Positions 1 through 9,461 of a stretch of DNA of 38,316 bases are shown piece by piece (position 1 is the stretch's first letter; each line of letters begins with the position of its first letter). The DNA lies in NCBI GenBank assembly GCA_020349945.1, contig CP070704.1:1583751-1622066 (forward strand), in the 5' to 3' direction. The notes under the pieces are model-generated. The model had not been told where the DNA came from, did no database searches, and worked only from the letters and a program-made list of their open reading frames with translations. Source of the DNA: Deltaproteobacteria bacterium (GTDB lineage: Bacteria > Desulfobacterota > DSM-4660 > Desulfatiglandales > B25-G16). The position numbers were made by a program, and so were the translations under genes.

Positions 1-208
1 GAGCGTGCCTCTTGGGAGGCTTTACTCCTTTGAAAAAAAGGCCCATACTCTCCGCTGATAAAGGGTTGCTCAGATTGGTCAGGGGCAAAAACCTGCCCCT
101 TCATACATTAGGGCTCGCGTGTTTGTCAAATGGATTTTGGGGAAAGAGTGTAGGCTTTCCGAAAGGCTCGCAAGAAATGTGTGCGGTTGAAGAGGACGGA
201 AACGATTT
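1..208. other. Non-coding left edge with one short hairpin
   Basis: I see no convincing gene here. A 7-bp perfect inverted repeat (AGGGGCA at 81-87, TGCCCCT at 94-100, 6-nt loop) lies about 110 nt past the lolA stop on the minus strand. It is not followed by a T run on either strand, so a terminator role is only possible. An open frame on the plus strand from position 12 runs into the antisense of lolA and has no recognisable content. Confidence 0.4.
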
Positions 209-889
209 TTATTCCTCTATAACTTTTATACCTGGAGGAGTGGAAAAAGAAAAGAATCCTGTTCCAAATCGATCTCTTTCTTGCCAGCCTGTGAAGAGGA
301 ATCTGGTCAGTCCGCCGACATTGTTATAGATGTCCAGCTGCTGTATAGCAAAATCCCTTTTACGGATGATCATTTCCAAGTGATCAATCTCTTGCCATGG
401 TGGCTCTGGCTTAAGAATGAGATGGTAGGTATTAGTTTTAGGTATTGGTTTAAGGCTGATCTGAAAACTATCTTCTGTATCTTTCAGGCCTTTCAGGATA
501 TCACTCAGAAGGCGTAATTCGTGGCCAAACTTTTCAGTGGGGTATTTGTAGACCTCCTTTTTGGTGGGAAGGTACCACCAAAGTATCTGCCCATCTGTAA
601 GGAGTAATTCCTCCTGGGGGGAGCTCTGTTCAAGGCGGAGAAAGTGGGGGGGCTTGAAATAAAGGCTTCCTTTGGCCATATCATGCCTTTCTGCTACTCC
701 TAACATAGCCATTGTCTTACTGATGGCCTCTCTCGTATACTCTGCAGTCAGTCCCTCAGCATTTCCATATCTACCCCTGATGCCTCCAATAACCGTTGGT
801 AGTTTATCATCAGGTAGCGCCTTTGTTAAGGGGATAGGGCCAAGAAGGAGAAGAAAAAGCGGAATTATGAGGCAGTATTTCGAATTCAA
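209..889 (-). CDS. lolA: Outer-membrane lipoprotein carrier protein LolA
   Basis: LolA is the periplasmic chaperone that takes lipoproteins released by LolCDE and hands them to the outer membrane. The 226-residue product has a signal peptide (hydrophobic core around residues 6-20, ending near KALPDD) and the LolA pattern: an N-terminal helix with YTREAISKTMAM, then GSLYFKPPHFLRLEQ, then LLTDGQILWWYLPTKKEVYKY, which matches the family's G.l.i.rP..lR.e....... dG..lw.Y.P...qv. The length suits the family. The start is a TTG at 889 that overlaps the ftsK stop (TTGA, 4 nt), so translation is probably coupled to ftsK. LolA next to FtsK is a common arrangement in Gram-negative bacteria. I see no T-rich terminator right after the stop. 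Confidence 0.88.
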   Translation of the reverse strand: MNSKYCLIIPLFLLLLGPIPLTKALPDDKLPTVIGGIRGRYGNAEGLTAEYTREAISKTMAMLGVAERHDMAKGSLYFKPPHFLRLEQSSPQEELLLTDGQILWWYLPTKKEVYKYPTEKFGHELRLLSDILKGLKDTEDSFQISLKPIPKTNTYHLILKPEPPWQEIDHLEMIIRKRDFAIQQLDIYNNVGGLTRFLFTGWQERDRFGTGFFSFSTPPGIKVIEE

Positions 890-3066
890 AATCGTTCCCT
901 TCTTCTCAAAACCTCCCGAGGCCTGCTCCCATCAGACGGACCAACAATTCCATCTTTCTCCATGGCCTCGATCATCCTGGCAGCCCGGTTATATCCGACC
1001 CTGAGTTTCCGCTGGACCATTGAAATTGATGCCTGACCTGATTGCAAAACTAATTCCACTGCGTCCTCATATTTTTCATCCTTATCCCCTTCCATCTCCT
1101 CTACATCTTCCCCTGTACTTACATCAGCAACTATAGAAGTGTCATACTCTGGCTTCATCTCCTCTCTTAAAAAGAGGGTCACCCTCTTGACCTCATCTTC
1201 TGACACGTATGCTCCATGGATTCTGGTAAGCTTGCCTACACCAGGCGGGAGAAACAACATGTCTCCATCTCCTAAGAGGTGCTCGGCTCCCATGGTGTCG
1301 AGGATAGTCCTCGAGTCCACCCTGGATGATACCTGAAAAGAGATCCTGGTAGGAAAGTTGGCCTTGATAATACCTGTGAGAACATCCACTGAGGGCCTCT
1401 GGGTGGCAATTATCAGATGGATCCCTGCAGCTCTTGCCATATGCGCCAGTCTTGCTAGAGACTCCTCCACCTCCCTGCTGGAGACCATCATAAGATCCGC
1501 CAGCTCATCAATTATGATCACAATATACGGAAGATGCTCCTCTGTTCTCTCACTGAGTTCAGGCCCGACAGAGCCTGCATCCTTTGCAACCTTCCGGTTA
1601 TAGGCCTCTATGTTCCTTACACCTTTGTCGGACAGAAGGGTGTATCGTCTCTCCATCTCCTCAACAGCCCACCTGAGGGCCCTGGTTGCCTCTTTTGGGT
1701 GATTGACTACCGGGTGTAAGAGATGGGGAATGTCCTGGTAAGGTGCAAGCTCTATCCTTTTCGGATCTATCATAACAAAGCGCGTCATTTCTGGAGAGGC
1801 CTTGAAAAGGATACTGTTTATCATGGCATTAATGGATACACTTTTCCCTGTTCCTGTAGCACCAGCAACTAAAAGATGTGGCATTTTGGTCAGATCCGTG
1901 ATCACTGGTTGACCTATTATGTCCACTCCCAGGGCAATCGTGAGCCTGTAAGAGGAATCAAGAAAAGTCTGGCTGGACAGGATCTCCTTTAAGGTAACAA
2001 GTCTTCTTCTATTGTTAGGTATCTCTATCCCAATGGCTGATTTTCCCGGTATAGGTGCCACAATCCTGATATTTGATGCCCTCAGGTTGAGTGCAAGATC
2101 ATCTGCCAAAGAGGCCACTTTGCTGATCTTGACACCAGGTGCCGGCTTGAATTCATACATTGTTATTACCGGACCTGGTATGATCTCAACCACCTCACCC
2201 TCGACTCCAAAATCTCTTAGCTTTCCTTCAAGCCGAAGGGCATTCATTCTCAGACTGTCTTTCTCGATCTCAGTGTCCAGTGACTTCGGGATCTCATCCA
2301 AAAGATCCAAAGGGGGCAGTTTGAACTTACCGGCCACATTCATAAAGGCAAAAAATTCCTGTTTTGGCTTGGCAAGTCTCTGTGAAGGGGTTTCGGCAAT
2401 AGTCATTGGCCTCTCTCTTGCCCCTTCAACCTTCTTTATTGTCTTTTTTCTCTGTTTTGCCCTTCTTCTTCGTTCCATGTATTTGAGCTGTCTTTCTTTT
2501 ATATATGTGGAAAAGGGAGAGAAAAGTGACCAGATTGCTTTAAAGAGGCTACCAAAGGAAAATCGGGTGATAACCATAAAGGAGATAATAAAGATGGTGA
2601 GGAAAAGTGCATATGCCCCAAAATAGTTAAATATCTTTTTACCCAGGCCAGCACTATACAGTCCAACCAATCCTCCGCTCATCATTGCGCCATGATAGGG
2701 GGCTCCATCAGGAATGTAAAGGCATAGCAGAGCAGAAAAGGATATTACAAGGAGAACGAGGCTTATAGATATCCAGATCACCCCGGAAGGGAACCTTCCC
2801 CTGAAAAAAGACAAGGATAAGAGAAGGAGGATGGCTATGAGCCAGAATGATGAAAAACCGAGGAGCAGAAACAGGCCACCGGCCAGGTGGGCTCCAACTG
2901 CCCCAAATAGGTTCTTTGACTGGATTATAGTGCCCGCCCTTTCCCAGAAAAGGGGATCTGTGGGATGGTAGGATAAAAGACTTCCCCCAAAGATGAGGGT
3001 TATAAGCAAAAAGATTACCCCCCATACCTCCCTTTTTATGGGATACCTGGATGAAGCTTTAGACAT
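886..3066 (-). CDS. ftsK: DNA translocase FtsK/SpoIIIE
   Basis: FtsK is a septum-anchored hexameric ATPase that pumps chromosome ends through the closing division site. The 726-residue protein has four predicted membrane helices in residues 15-170, a short basic linker (about 190-230), an alpha domain, and a RecA-like motor with Walker A AGATGTGKS at 401-409 and Walker B IVIIIDELADLMM near 515-527. The last 70 residues form the winged-helix gamma domain that reads KOPS/SRS sequences (RKLRVGYNRAARMIEAMEKDGIVG). The linker is short compared with E. coli FtsK, as is usual outside the enterics. The ATG at 3066 is preceded by a purine-rich GGGAGAAAGG. The stop overlaps the lolA start. The 121-nt gap to rfbC upstream could hold its own promoter; I could not pick one out with confidence. 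Confidence 0.96.
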   Translation of the reverse strand: MSKASSRYPIKREVWGVIFLLITLIFGGSLLSYHPTDPLFWERAGTIIQSKNLFGAVGAHLAGGLFLLLGFSSFWLIAILLLLSLSFFRGRFPSGVIWISISLVLLVISFSALLCLYIPDGAPYHGAMMSGGLVGLYSAGLGKKIFNYFGAYALFLTIFIISFMVITRFSFGSLFKAIWSLFSPFSTYIKERQLKYMERRRRAKQRKKTIKKVEGARERPMTIAETPSQRLAKPKQEFFAFMNVAGKFKLPPLDLLDEIPKSLDTEIEKDSLRMNALRLEGKLRDFGVEGEVVEIIPGPVITMYEFKPAPGVKISKVASLADDLALNLRASNIRIVAPIPGKSAIGIEIPNNRRRLVTLKEILSSQTFLDSSYRLTIALGVDIIGQPVITDLTKMPHLLVAGATGTGKSVSINAMINSILFKASPEMTRFVMIDPKRIELAPYQDIPHLLHPVVNHPKEATRALRWAVEEMERRYTLLSDKGVRNIEAYNRKVAKDAGSVGPELSERTEEHLPYIVIIIDELADLMMVSSREVEESLARLAHMARAAGIHLIIATQRPSVDVLTGIIKANFPTRISFQVSSRVDSRTILDTMGAEHLLGDGDMLFLPPGVGKLTRIHGAYVSEDEVKRVTLFLREEMKPEYDTSIVADVSTGEDVEEMEGDKDEKYEDAVELVLQSGQASISMVQRKLRVGYNRAARMIEAMEKDGIVGPSDGSRPREVLRRRERF

Positions 3067-3187
3067 TTTATGCCTTTCTCCCTATTCTAAGACCCTGGCT
3101 GCACAATACTATGCAAACTCAAGGTTTTTTTATTAGAAGTGCCTTCTTCCTGTCCGTGAACAGTTTTTCCTTGTCGGGATTCCAATC

Positions 3188-3730
3188 CTACGGAGGCAAT
3201 TCAGCGTCTTTCAACAGGGGGCAGGTGGCATCCTTTTCTGAGAGAATTGGCTCTTTAATAGGCCACTTAATGGCCAGGCCTGGATCATTCCATCTTATTG
3301 TCCGCTCATAATCCGGGTAATAAAAATCAGTGCATTTATAGAAAAATTCCGCCCTATCAGTCAGGACGCAAAAGCCATGCGCAAAATTCGGAGGAATATA
3401 AATAGCCTTTTTCTTATTTGCTGATAGGATTGTGCCAAACCATTTCCCAAAGTTTGGCGAAGACCTCCTGATGTCCACACTTACATCGAATATCTTGCCA
3501 TATAGAACCCTGACCAACTTCCCTTGCGGCCTTTTTATCTGATAATGGAGACCCCTTAATGTCCCCTTTATAGACATGGACTGGTTGTCTTGAACAAACC
3601 CAATGTCAATACCCCCACCGGTAAATTTCTCTTGATGGTAGGTCTCCATGAAATATCCCCTATCGTCAGGAAAGAGATCTGCTTCTATTATGATAACCTC
3701 TGGAAGAATAGGAGATGGGCTAAAGATCAT
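3188..3730 (-). CDS. rfbC: dTDP-4-dehydrorhamnose 3,5-epimerase
   Basis: RfbC (RmlC) epimerises C3 and C5 of dTDP-4-keto-6-deoxyglucose in the cytoplasm on the way to dTDP-L-rhamnose. The 180-residue length is typical. The cupin signature is intact: RGLHYQ with catalytic His62, the FAHGF motif with His118, and YKCTDFYYP with the conserved Tyr near 131. The start ATG overlaps the rfbA stop by 4 nt (ATGA), so the two are translationally coupled. The order rfbB-rfbA-rfbC is classic, but rfbD, the last reductase, does not follow; the next gene downstream is ftsK. Either rfbD is elsewhere or the keto sugar feeds another deoxysugar. Confidence 0.95.
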   Translation of the reverse strand: MIFSPSPILPEVIIIEADLFPDDRGYFMETYHQEKFTGGGIDIGFVQDNQSMSIKGTLRGLHYQIKRPQGKLVRVLYGKIFDVSVDIRRSSPNFGKWFGTILSANKKKAIYIPPNFAHGFCVLTDRAEFFYKCTDFYYPDYERTIRWNDPGLAIKWPIKEPILSEKDATCPLLKDAELPP

Positions 3731-4644
3731 TGATCACCCCGTAAGGTTCTTTTTCCTCCTGCTCTGTCGTCCAGTATCTCTAAGAGATACTGTCCATAGG
3801 GACTTTCTTTCATATTCGTGGCAAGCATCTCTAACTGATCGGCTGAGATGTATCCCAAACGGTAGGCGATCTCTTCAAGGCATGCTATCTTTAATCCCTG
3901 CCTCTGTTCAATGGCATGGATGAAATTAATGGCCTGTATCATGGATTCATGTGTACCTGTATCGAGCCACGCAATGCCCCGGCCCAACTTTTCAACCTTC
4001 AGTTGATTCTTTCTCAGATAGGTCATGTTGACGTCAGTAATTTCAAGTTCCCCTCTTGGCGATGGCCCAAGTTCAGATGCAATAGAGGAAACCTGATCAT
4101 CATAGAAATAAAGGCCTGGGACAGCGTAGTTTGATTTAGGGATGTTGGGCTTTTCCTCAATACTGATCGCCTTTCCCATGGAGTCAAACTCTACAACTCC
4201 ATATCTTTCCGGGTCTCGTACCCAATACCCAAATATGGTAGCACCCTTATCATTGCTTGCTGCCCTTTTCAGGGAGTCAAGAAAACCGTGCCCATAAAAG
4301 ATGTTGTCTCCCAAGATAAGACAGGAGGGATGACCATCAATAAATTCCTTTCCTATAATAAAGGCCTGAGCCAATCCCTCTGGCCTCGGCTGCACTGCAT
4401 AGGCGAAAGATAGGCCAATCTGCCGGCCATCACTCAATAACCTCTTGAATTTAGGCATATCCTCTGGAGTAGAGATAATTAACACTTCTCTAATACCTGC
4501 AAGCATAAGAACAGATAGAGGGTAGTAAATCATAGGCTTATCACATATGGGAAGAAGCTGTTTGCTTACTGATATAGTTACAGGGTAAAGACGAGAGCCA
4601 AACCCACCTGCCAGAATAATGCCTTTAGGAGCCTTCTTAGTCAT
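3727..4644 (-). CDS. rfbA: Glucose-1-phosphate thymidylyltransferase
   Basis: RfbA (RmlA) makes dTDP-glucose from glucose-1-phosphate and dTTP. The nucleotidyltransferase signature is at the N-terminus ([26 protein letters not shown], giving G-G-x-G-x-R-L-x-P-x-T...K-Q), and [11 protein letters not shown] and EEKP segments follow. The 305 residues are slightly above the usual 290 because of a basic C-terminal tail (about residues 293-305). The ATG at 4644 directly abuts the rfbB stop (TAG-ATG), and the stop overlaps rfbC, which makes a tightly coupled operon. Confidence 0.96.
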   Translation of the reverse strand: MTKKAPKGIILAGGFGSRLYPVTISVSKQLLPICDKPMIYYPLSVLMLAGIREVLIISTPEDMPKFKRLLSDGRQIGLSFAYAVQPRPEGLAQAFIIGKEFIDGHPSCLILGDNIFYGHGFLDSLKRAASNDKGATIFGYWVRDPERYGVVEFDSMGKAISIEEKPNIPKSNYAVPGLYFYDDQVSSIASELGPSPRGELEITDVNMTYLRKNQLKVEKLGRGIAWLDTGTHESMIQAINFIHAIEQRQGLKIACLEEIAYRLGYISADQLEMLATNMKESPYGQYLLEILDDRAGGKRTLRGDQ

Positions 4645-5706
4645 CTATTTGTTCCTATAATATTTCCGGTATCTTCCTGTTTCTATATCTTCTACCCAAT
4701 CCATATGGTTAAGATACCACTCAATCGTCTCTATGATTCCCTTCTCAAAGGGGACTGACGGTTCCCACTGAAGATCACTGTTTATCTTAGAGGCATCAAT
4801 TCCATATCTTCGATCATGCCCGAGCCTATCAGGGACAAATTCTATCAGCTCTCTCCTTGGCTTTCCATCCATTAGTCCGAGTTTTTCATCGAGATAATCA
4901 CAGATTATTGCAACAATGTCTATATTTCGCTTTTCGCAATTTGACCCAATATTATATTTTTGACCAGGCAGTCCTCTTTCAAGTGTGGCCAGGATGGCCG
5001 AACAGTGGTCTCCCACATACAGCCAATCCCTCACATTTTTACCGTCTCCATATACAGGCAGCCTTTTCCCCTTTAGGGCATTGTTAATGATAAGTGGGAT
5101 AAGCTTTTCAGGGAACTGGTACGGGCCATAGTTATTTGATGAGTTGGTGATAATAGTTGGTATAGAGTACGTTGTGTAATAGGCATATGCAAGGTGATCT
5201 GAGGCCGCCTTGCTGGCTGAATAAGGGCTGGATGGATTGTAGGGTGTTGTTTCTGTAAAATAGCCCTTATCATCGAGAGAGCCATATACCTCATCGGTGG
5301 AGATATGGAGAAAGCGTTTCTTGCTGATATCTGAGGCAGGATCAAGCCAAAATTTTCTTGCTGCCTCAAGAAGACGAAAGGTCCCAAAGACGTTTGTCTG
5401 CAAGAATTCTTCTGGCTTATCTATGCTTCGATCCACATGTGATTCAGCGGCAAAATTTACTACCCACTCGATATCAAATTCTCTAAAGACATCCTCAACG
5501 ATTTTCTTATCACTGATATCGCCTTTGAGAAATTGATACCGAGATGGTGCATATTCTCTCTCCACATCAGAGAGGTTGGCAAGATTTCCAGCATAGGTAA
5601 GCTTATCTACGTTAATAACCGTAGCCTCTGCACAGTTTTGTAAAATATACCTGACAAAATTGCTGCCAATGAAACCACAACCACCTGTGATAAGTATCCT
5701 CATCAT
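4645..5706 (-). CDS. rfbB: dTDP-glucose 4,6-dehydratase
   Basis: RfbB (RmlB) is an extended short-chain dehydrogenase that converts dTDP-glucose to dTDP-4-keto-6-deoxyglucose with bound NAD+. The N-terminal Rossmann motif GGCGFIG, the STDEVYG segment that carries the catalytic Asp/Glu pair, and the YxxxK motif (Tyr162, Lys166 in SPYSASKAASDHL) are all present, and NNYGPYQFPEKLIPL matches the family. The length of 353 residues is typical. There are two in-frame ATGs in a row at 5706 and 5703; either could be used. It lies 12 nt after cooC, so it is probably co-transcribed with it. Confidence 0.97.
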   Translation of the reverse strand: MMRILITGGCGFIGSNFVRYILQNCAEATVINVDKLTYAGNLANLSDVEREYAPSRYQFLKGDISDKKIVEDVFREFDIEWVVNFAAESHVDRSIDKPEEFLQTNVFGTFRLLEAARKFWLDPASDISKKRFLHISTDEVYGSLDDKGYFTETTPYNPSSPYSASKAASDHLAYAYYTTYSIPTIITNSSNNYGPYQFPEKLIPLIINNALKGKRLPVYGDGKNVRDWLYVGDHCSAILATLERGLPGQKYNIGSNCEKRNIDIVAIICDYLDEKLGLMDGKPRRELIEFVPDRLGHDRRYGIDASKINSDLQWEPSVPFEKGIIETIEWYLNHMDWVEDIETGRYRKYYRNK

Positions 5707-5718
5707 AGATCCTGTTTG

Positions 5719-6474
5719 TCAATCTACCTCTATTATCTTATCGAAAATGTCAAAGGCTGCGGAAAGGGCTGGACTATCAGCCGGTAAGGTAACCGTTGGA
5801 TTGCCGTTCATATCAAAATCGTAAAGGAGATCATCTTGTGGCAGAGTACCTGCCAGAGTCAGGCCGTGTTTAACGATTGCCTCTTGCAAGGAATCAGTAA
5901 GCCCATCCCGTGCCTGATTTATTATCAAAAACCTCTTTGCTGCCCTTATCTTCAGCTCATCCACTAGGGTATTAATCCGATGGGCAGCCTCAATGCCCCT
6001 TATGGAAGGATCGGAAACAACCAGAAGGACGTCAACATTGTTTGTTGTCAAGCGGCTTATATGTTCCATACCTGCCTCATTATCCATAACCATATATGGA
6101 TAATGGTCTATCATTTTTTCTAAATACATAGATAAGAGATGGTTAGCAGCACAGTAACATCCTGCCCCTTCTGGCCTGCCCATGGCAATAAGGTCGAAAC
6201 CATCTCCCTCAACTACTGCCTCTGCCAGCTTCATCTCCATAAACATCTGTTTGGTCATTCCCTGTTTAACTACCCCATCTTTCATCTCCTCCCGAGCTGT
6301 GCCCAAACTTGCTCTTATGGAGACACCAAGTACCTCATTAAGGTTGGTGTTTGAATCAGCGTCGACTGCCAGTATAGGAGTTTTACCCTTTTGAACTAAA
6401 TACCTAATTAGGAATCCGGCAATGGTAGTTTTGCCCGTCCCTCCTTTTCCGGCCATTGCTATTGCATAAGGCAT
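5719..6474 (-). CDS. cooC: CooC-type ATPase (carbon monoxide dehydrogenase nickel maturation)
   Basis: CooC is a MinD/SIMIBI-class ATPase that helps insert nickel into the C-cluster of CO dehydrogenase. The deviant Walker A motif GKGGTGKTT is at residues 9-17, a Walker A' region VDADSNTNLNEVLG follows, and the family's Cys-x-Cys metal/dimer motif is intact (GCYC, Cys106 and Cys108). These cysteines separate CooC from generic ParA or MinD proteins. The 251-residue length fits. The ATG at 6474 has AGGGGC upstream. No CODH catalytic subunit is in this window; the neighbours downstream are dTDP-sugar genes, an unrelated pathway. It implies a CODH or CODH/ACS enzyme elsewhere in the genome. Confidence 0.88.
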   Translation of the reverse strand: MPYAIAMAGKGGTGKTTIAGFLIRYLVQKGKTPILAVDADSNTNLNEVLGVSIRASLGTAREEMKDGVVKQGMTKQMFMEMKLAEAVVEGDGFDLIAMGRPEGAGCYCAANHLLSMYLEKMIDHYPYMVMDNEAGMEHISRLTTNNVDVLLVVSDPSIRGIEAAHRINTLVDELKIRAAKRFLIINQARDGLTDSLQEAIVKHGLTLAGTLPQDDLLYDFDMNGNPTVTLPADSPALSAAFDIFDKIIEVD

Positions 6475-6606
6475 CTCTTGCCCCTTTCTACTGTTCCATA
6501 CGTATTTCTCTCTAAGCTACCAGCGGCATTTTAAACAATGATCTTGGTGCTGTCAATGAAGGATAGTCATAGAATTGGGGTTTGTATTTTTTCATTATTC
6601 TTTGTC

Positions 6607-6634
6607 TTGACTTTTTTTCCTATTAAGGTAAGTT
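6607..6634 (+). promoter_or_regulatory. Possible promoter for the EF-G-like gene
   Basis: A good -35 (TTGACT, 6607-6612) is followed 16 nt later by a weak -10 (TAAGTT, 6629-6634). It sits about 90 nt before the 6726 start in the 250-nt divergent gap with cooC. Only the -35 half is strong. Confidence 0.3.
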
Positions 6635-6725
6635 ACTTATCACTCAGCGCGGGTTATCCTTGCTTGGGTTTGGCTCACGGCCAAATTCTAACTATTTACT
6701 ACCCTTAGAAAATTGAGGAGATTTC

Positions 6726-8807
6726 ATGATAAAAACAACTGATCAGATTAGAAATATAGGTTTGATAGGTCATAGTGGTTGCGGGAAAACATCACTGGCA
6801 GAGGCCATTCTTTATAATAGCAAGGCGATAAAACGGTTGGGAAGAGTAGATGATGGTTCCTCCAGCATGGATTTCGAGCCAGAAGAGATTAAAAGAAAGG
6901 TAACTCTTGGTACAGCCTTCCATCCTTTTAACTGGAAAAGTGCGAGTTTCAATCTTATAGATACGCCAGGTGAAAATGATTTCCTTTCTGATACTAAGGT
7001 ATGTCTTCAGGCAGCCGAAGGGACTGTTGTTACTATCGATGCCGTTGACAGTATCAAAGTAGGCACAGAAAAGGTCTGGGCCTTTTCCGAGGAGTATAAT
7101 CTGCCGCGGCTGATATTTGTTAACAAACTCGACAGGGAACGGTCTGATTTTTATAAGGTTATAGATGAGATTGAAAGGACGTTTTCTATAAAAACAACAC
7201 CTATATATCTCCCAGTCGGCACAGAAGGTGACTTGACAGGCGTCGTAAATCTAATCAGGTTAAGGGCCCTTATGTATAAAAATGATGGTACCGGCTCCTT
7301 TAAAGAGGAGGATATCCCAGATTCAATGGCGGAGATAGTGGATACATGGCGTGAAAAAATATTGGAAAATATTGTCGAGGCCAATGATGATATTATGGAG
7401 AAATATCTTGATGGAAAGGAACTCACTGCAAAGGAGATAGAGCAGACCTTTATAGAGGGTGTTAAATCTGGCATTGTGGTGCCTGTTGTCCCCGGATCTG
7501 CCACCCTTAATATAGGTGTTGGCCAACTTTTGGACATTATTGCTCAATCAATTCCTTTTCCAGCTGAAAGAGGAACGGTAAAAGGGCATAAACTGGACAG
7601 TGAAGAGCTGGTGGAATTTGACGCTGTTGATGAGGCCCCATTTTCAGCTCTTGTCTTCAAGACCTTAGCAGACCCATTTGCAGGGAAACTCAATCTTTTC
7701 AAGGTTGTGTCCGGTAAGATAGATTCAGAATCTACGGTATTTAATTCAACAAAAAAGGTGAAAGAAAGGCTAGGCCAGTTATTGTTGATTGAGGGTAGAA
7801 AACAAACACCAATTGATATGGCTAGTGCCGGCACTATAGCAGCTGTAGCGAAGCTAAAGGAGACCACGACCGGCGATACCTTTTGCAAGGAGGATAATCC
7901 AATCGTGTTTCATCCGGCAGAACCATTGTCACCAACCATTTCCTTCGCTATTGAGGCCAGAGAAAAAGAGAATGAGGACAAGGTCTACTCTTCTCTGGCC
8001 AGATTGGTAGAGGAAGACCCTACCCTTAGGGTAGACAGAGATCAATCAACTTCAGAAATTATCCTGTCTGGCACAGGCCAGATTCACCTTGAGAATACCA
8101 GGGATAGATTAAAGAGAAAATTCGGGGTCGAAATTAACCTCAAAACTCCTAAGGTTCCTTATAGGGAGACGATCAGAAATGCAAGAGAAAGGATAATCTA
8201 TAGACATAAAAAACAGAGTGGTGGACGGGGCCAGTTTGCTGAGGTACATTTTGACATCTTCCCCCTCAAAAGAGACGAGGGGTTTGTGTTTGAAGAGGCA
8301 TTAGTTGGCATGAACGTGCCGAGAAATTTCGTTCCAGCGGTTGAGAAGGGTATAGTAGAGGCTATGAGGAGTGGAGTTTTGGCAGGATATCCGGTTGTAG
8401 ATATTAAGATTCGGTTTTTTGACGGAAAATCTCATGAGGTTGATTCCTCTGAAATGGCCTTTAAGATAGCAGCTTCCATGTGCTTTAAAAAGGCCGTTCA
8501 AGAGGCGACACCTATTCTTTTAGAACCGATTATGAACATGGAAATAACCGTTCCCGAAGAGGTTATGGGAGATGTCATAGGTGATCTTAATGGCAGGAGG
8601 GGAAGGGTTTTAGGCATGGACAGGGAAGGCAAAAATCAGATTATAAGGGCTGAAGTACCCTTGGCTGAGGTTCTGAGATATTCCTTTGATCTGACATCCA
8701 TGACAGGTGGCAGGGGAAGTTTCCAAATGAAACAGTCCCATTATGAAGAGATTCCAGCTCAACTGGCAGAGAAGATCGTATCCGGCTCTAAGGAAGAGGG
8801 AAAGTAG
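6726..8807 (+). CDS. fusA: Elongation factor G-like GTPase (EF-G-2 type)
   Basis: This is a full-length 693-residue translational GTPase with EF-G domain order: G domain, domains II-III, a ribosomal S5-like domain IV and a C-terminal domain V. G motifs visible are GHSGCGKT (G1, about 15-22), DTPG (G3, near 79) and NKLD (G4, near 132). The switch I stretch (FEPEEIKRKVTL) lacks the canonical RGITI of housekeeping EF-G, which points to the EF-G-2/FusA2 group whose role in translation is less defined. KKQSGGRGQFAEV and GRRGRVLGM match domains IV and V. It is not beside rpsL, rpsG or tuf, which also suggests a paralogue. The downstream mog gene begins 13 nt after the stop, so the two probably share a transcript. 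Confidence 0.9.
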   Translation: MIKTTDQIRNIGLIGHSGCGKTSLAEAILYNSKAIKRLGRVDDGSSSMDFEPEEIKRKVTLGTAFHPFNWKSASFNLIDTPGENDFLSDTKVCLQAAEGTVVTIDAVDSIKVGTEKVWAFSEEYNLPRLIFVNKLDRERSDFYKVIDEIERTFSIKTTPIYLPVGTEGDLTGVVNLIRLRALMYKNDGTGSFKEEDIPDSMAEIVDTWREKILENIVEANDDIMEKYLDGKELTAKEIEQTFIEGVKSGIVVPVVPGSATLNIGVGQLLDIIAQSIPFPAERGTVKGHKLDSEELVEFDAVDEAPFSALVFKTLADPFAGKLNLFKVVSGKIDSESTVFNSTKKVKERLGQLLLIEGRKQTPIDMASAGTIAAVAKLKETTTGDTFCKEDNPIVFHPAEPLSPTISFAIEAREKENEDKVYSSLARLVEEDPTLRVDRDQSTSEIILSGTGQIHLENTRDRLKRKFGVEINLKTPKVPYRETIRNARERIIYRHKKQSGGRGQFAEVHFDIFPLKRDEGFVFEEALVGMNVPRNFVPAVEKGIVEAMRSGVLAGYPVVDIKIRFFDGKSHEVDSSEMAFKIAASMCFKKAVQEATPILLEPIMNMEITVPEEVMGDVIGDLNGRRGRVLGMDREGKNQIIRAEVPLAEVLRYSFDLTSMTGGRGSFQMKQSHYEEIPAQLAEKIVSGSKEEGK

Positions 8808-8820
8808 AGATGGTTTACAG

Positions 8821-9312
8821 ATGATAAAGGCGGGAGTATTAACTATTAGCGATAAAGGGTTTAGGGGGCAGAGAAGGGACAAATCTGGTCCCCTCGTTGC
8901 TGAAATGTTGACCAAGGCTAGTTACCGGGTTGAGAAACAGGGTATTGTCCCTGATGATCATGAAAAGATTGTAGAGTGTTTACTAGAGTGGATCGATAAA
9001 GATGGTCTCAGGCTGGTTGTGACAACAGGGGGTACTGGGGTGAGTCCAAGTGATGTAACCCCTGAGGCTATGCTCAAGATAATTACATATCAGATACCTG
9101 GTATGGCTGAGGCTATGAGGGCCTCGAGTCTAACCAAGACCCCTCATGCCATGCTTTCCCGAGCGATGGCTGGCGTCAGGGGAAACAGCCTGATTATCAA
9201 TGTACCGGGAAGCCCTGATGCTGCACAGGAAAACTTGACCGTTATTTTACCTGCTCTAAACCATGCGCTGGCCAAAATTGCCGGTGACACGGACGATTGT
9301 GCTCAAGAATAG
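8821..9312 (+). CDS. mog: Molybdenum cofactor protein MogA/MoaB (molybdopterin adenylyltransferase family)
   Basis: The family binds molybdopterin and, in MogA, adenylates it before metal insertion. The 163-residue protein begins IKAGVLTISD and contains the TTGGTGVSPSDVTPEA motif (MPT binding), followed by a GxPGSPxAA-like NVPGSPDAA segment. The frame is open upstream into the EF-G-like gene, but ATG 8821 is the only sensible start because the preceding residues belong to another reading of fusA. MogA and MoaB are hard to separate by sequence alone; the length suits either. A second cofactor gene, moaC, lies 2.3 kb away on the other strand. Confidence 0.88.
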   Translation: MIKAGVLTISDKGFRGQRRDKSGPLVAEMLTKASYRVEKQGIVPDDHEKIVECLLEWIDKDGLRLVVTTGGTGVSPSDVTPEAMLKIITYQIPGMAEAMRASSLTKTPHAMLSRAMAGVRGNSLIINVPGSPDAAQENLTVILPALNHALAKIAGDTDDCAQE

Positions 9313-9358
9313 GGACCCCGGTCTTTTCAGGAGGGTATGCTAAAACAGAGAGGGATAC

Positions 9359-9461
9359 TTAGGAGCTGCTTTTAAAGCTGGGTGTAACGAGAATCTCTAC
9401 ATCTGCAGTAAAGGTCTTACTCGTTATGGTTATAATACAAAATCGGTTTTCTTTTAAAAAA
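9359..9461 (-). other. Out-of-frame continuation of the 9454-9834 lipoprotein gene
   Basis: The annotated frame stops at a TAA formed by the run TTTTTTTAAAAG (minus strand; seven T at 9455-9461 when read in reverse). Adding one T keeps the frame open for 32 more codons and gives FLKENRFCIITITSK followed by FTADVEILVTPSF, ending at a TAA at 9359-9361. This tail looks like the expected C-terminus of this lipoprotein type (a beta-strand with a Cys, then an E-V-E-I-x-V strand), so it was probably coding. The cause could be a one-base loss, a homopolymer read error, or slippage expression at the T7/A4 run. Confidence 0.6.

Noticed and set aside
81-100. Hairpin as terminator of the lolA operon
   Set aside because: Stem is short and no T run follows on the minus strand.
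12-329. 105-codon plus-strand open frame
   Set aside because: It overlaps the 3' end of lolA in antisense and has no ribosome site or recognisable domain.
2012-2626. 204-codon plus-strand open frame
   Set aside because: It is antisense to ftsK, whose motifs are clear; its composition reflects the opposite strand and no family is seen.
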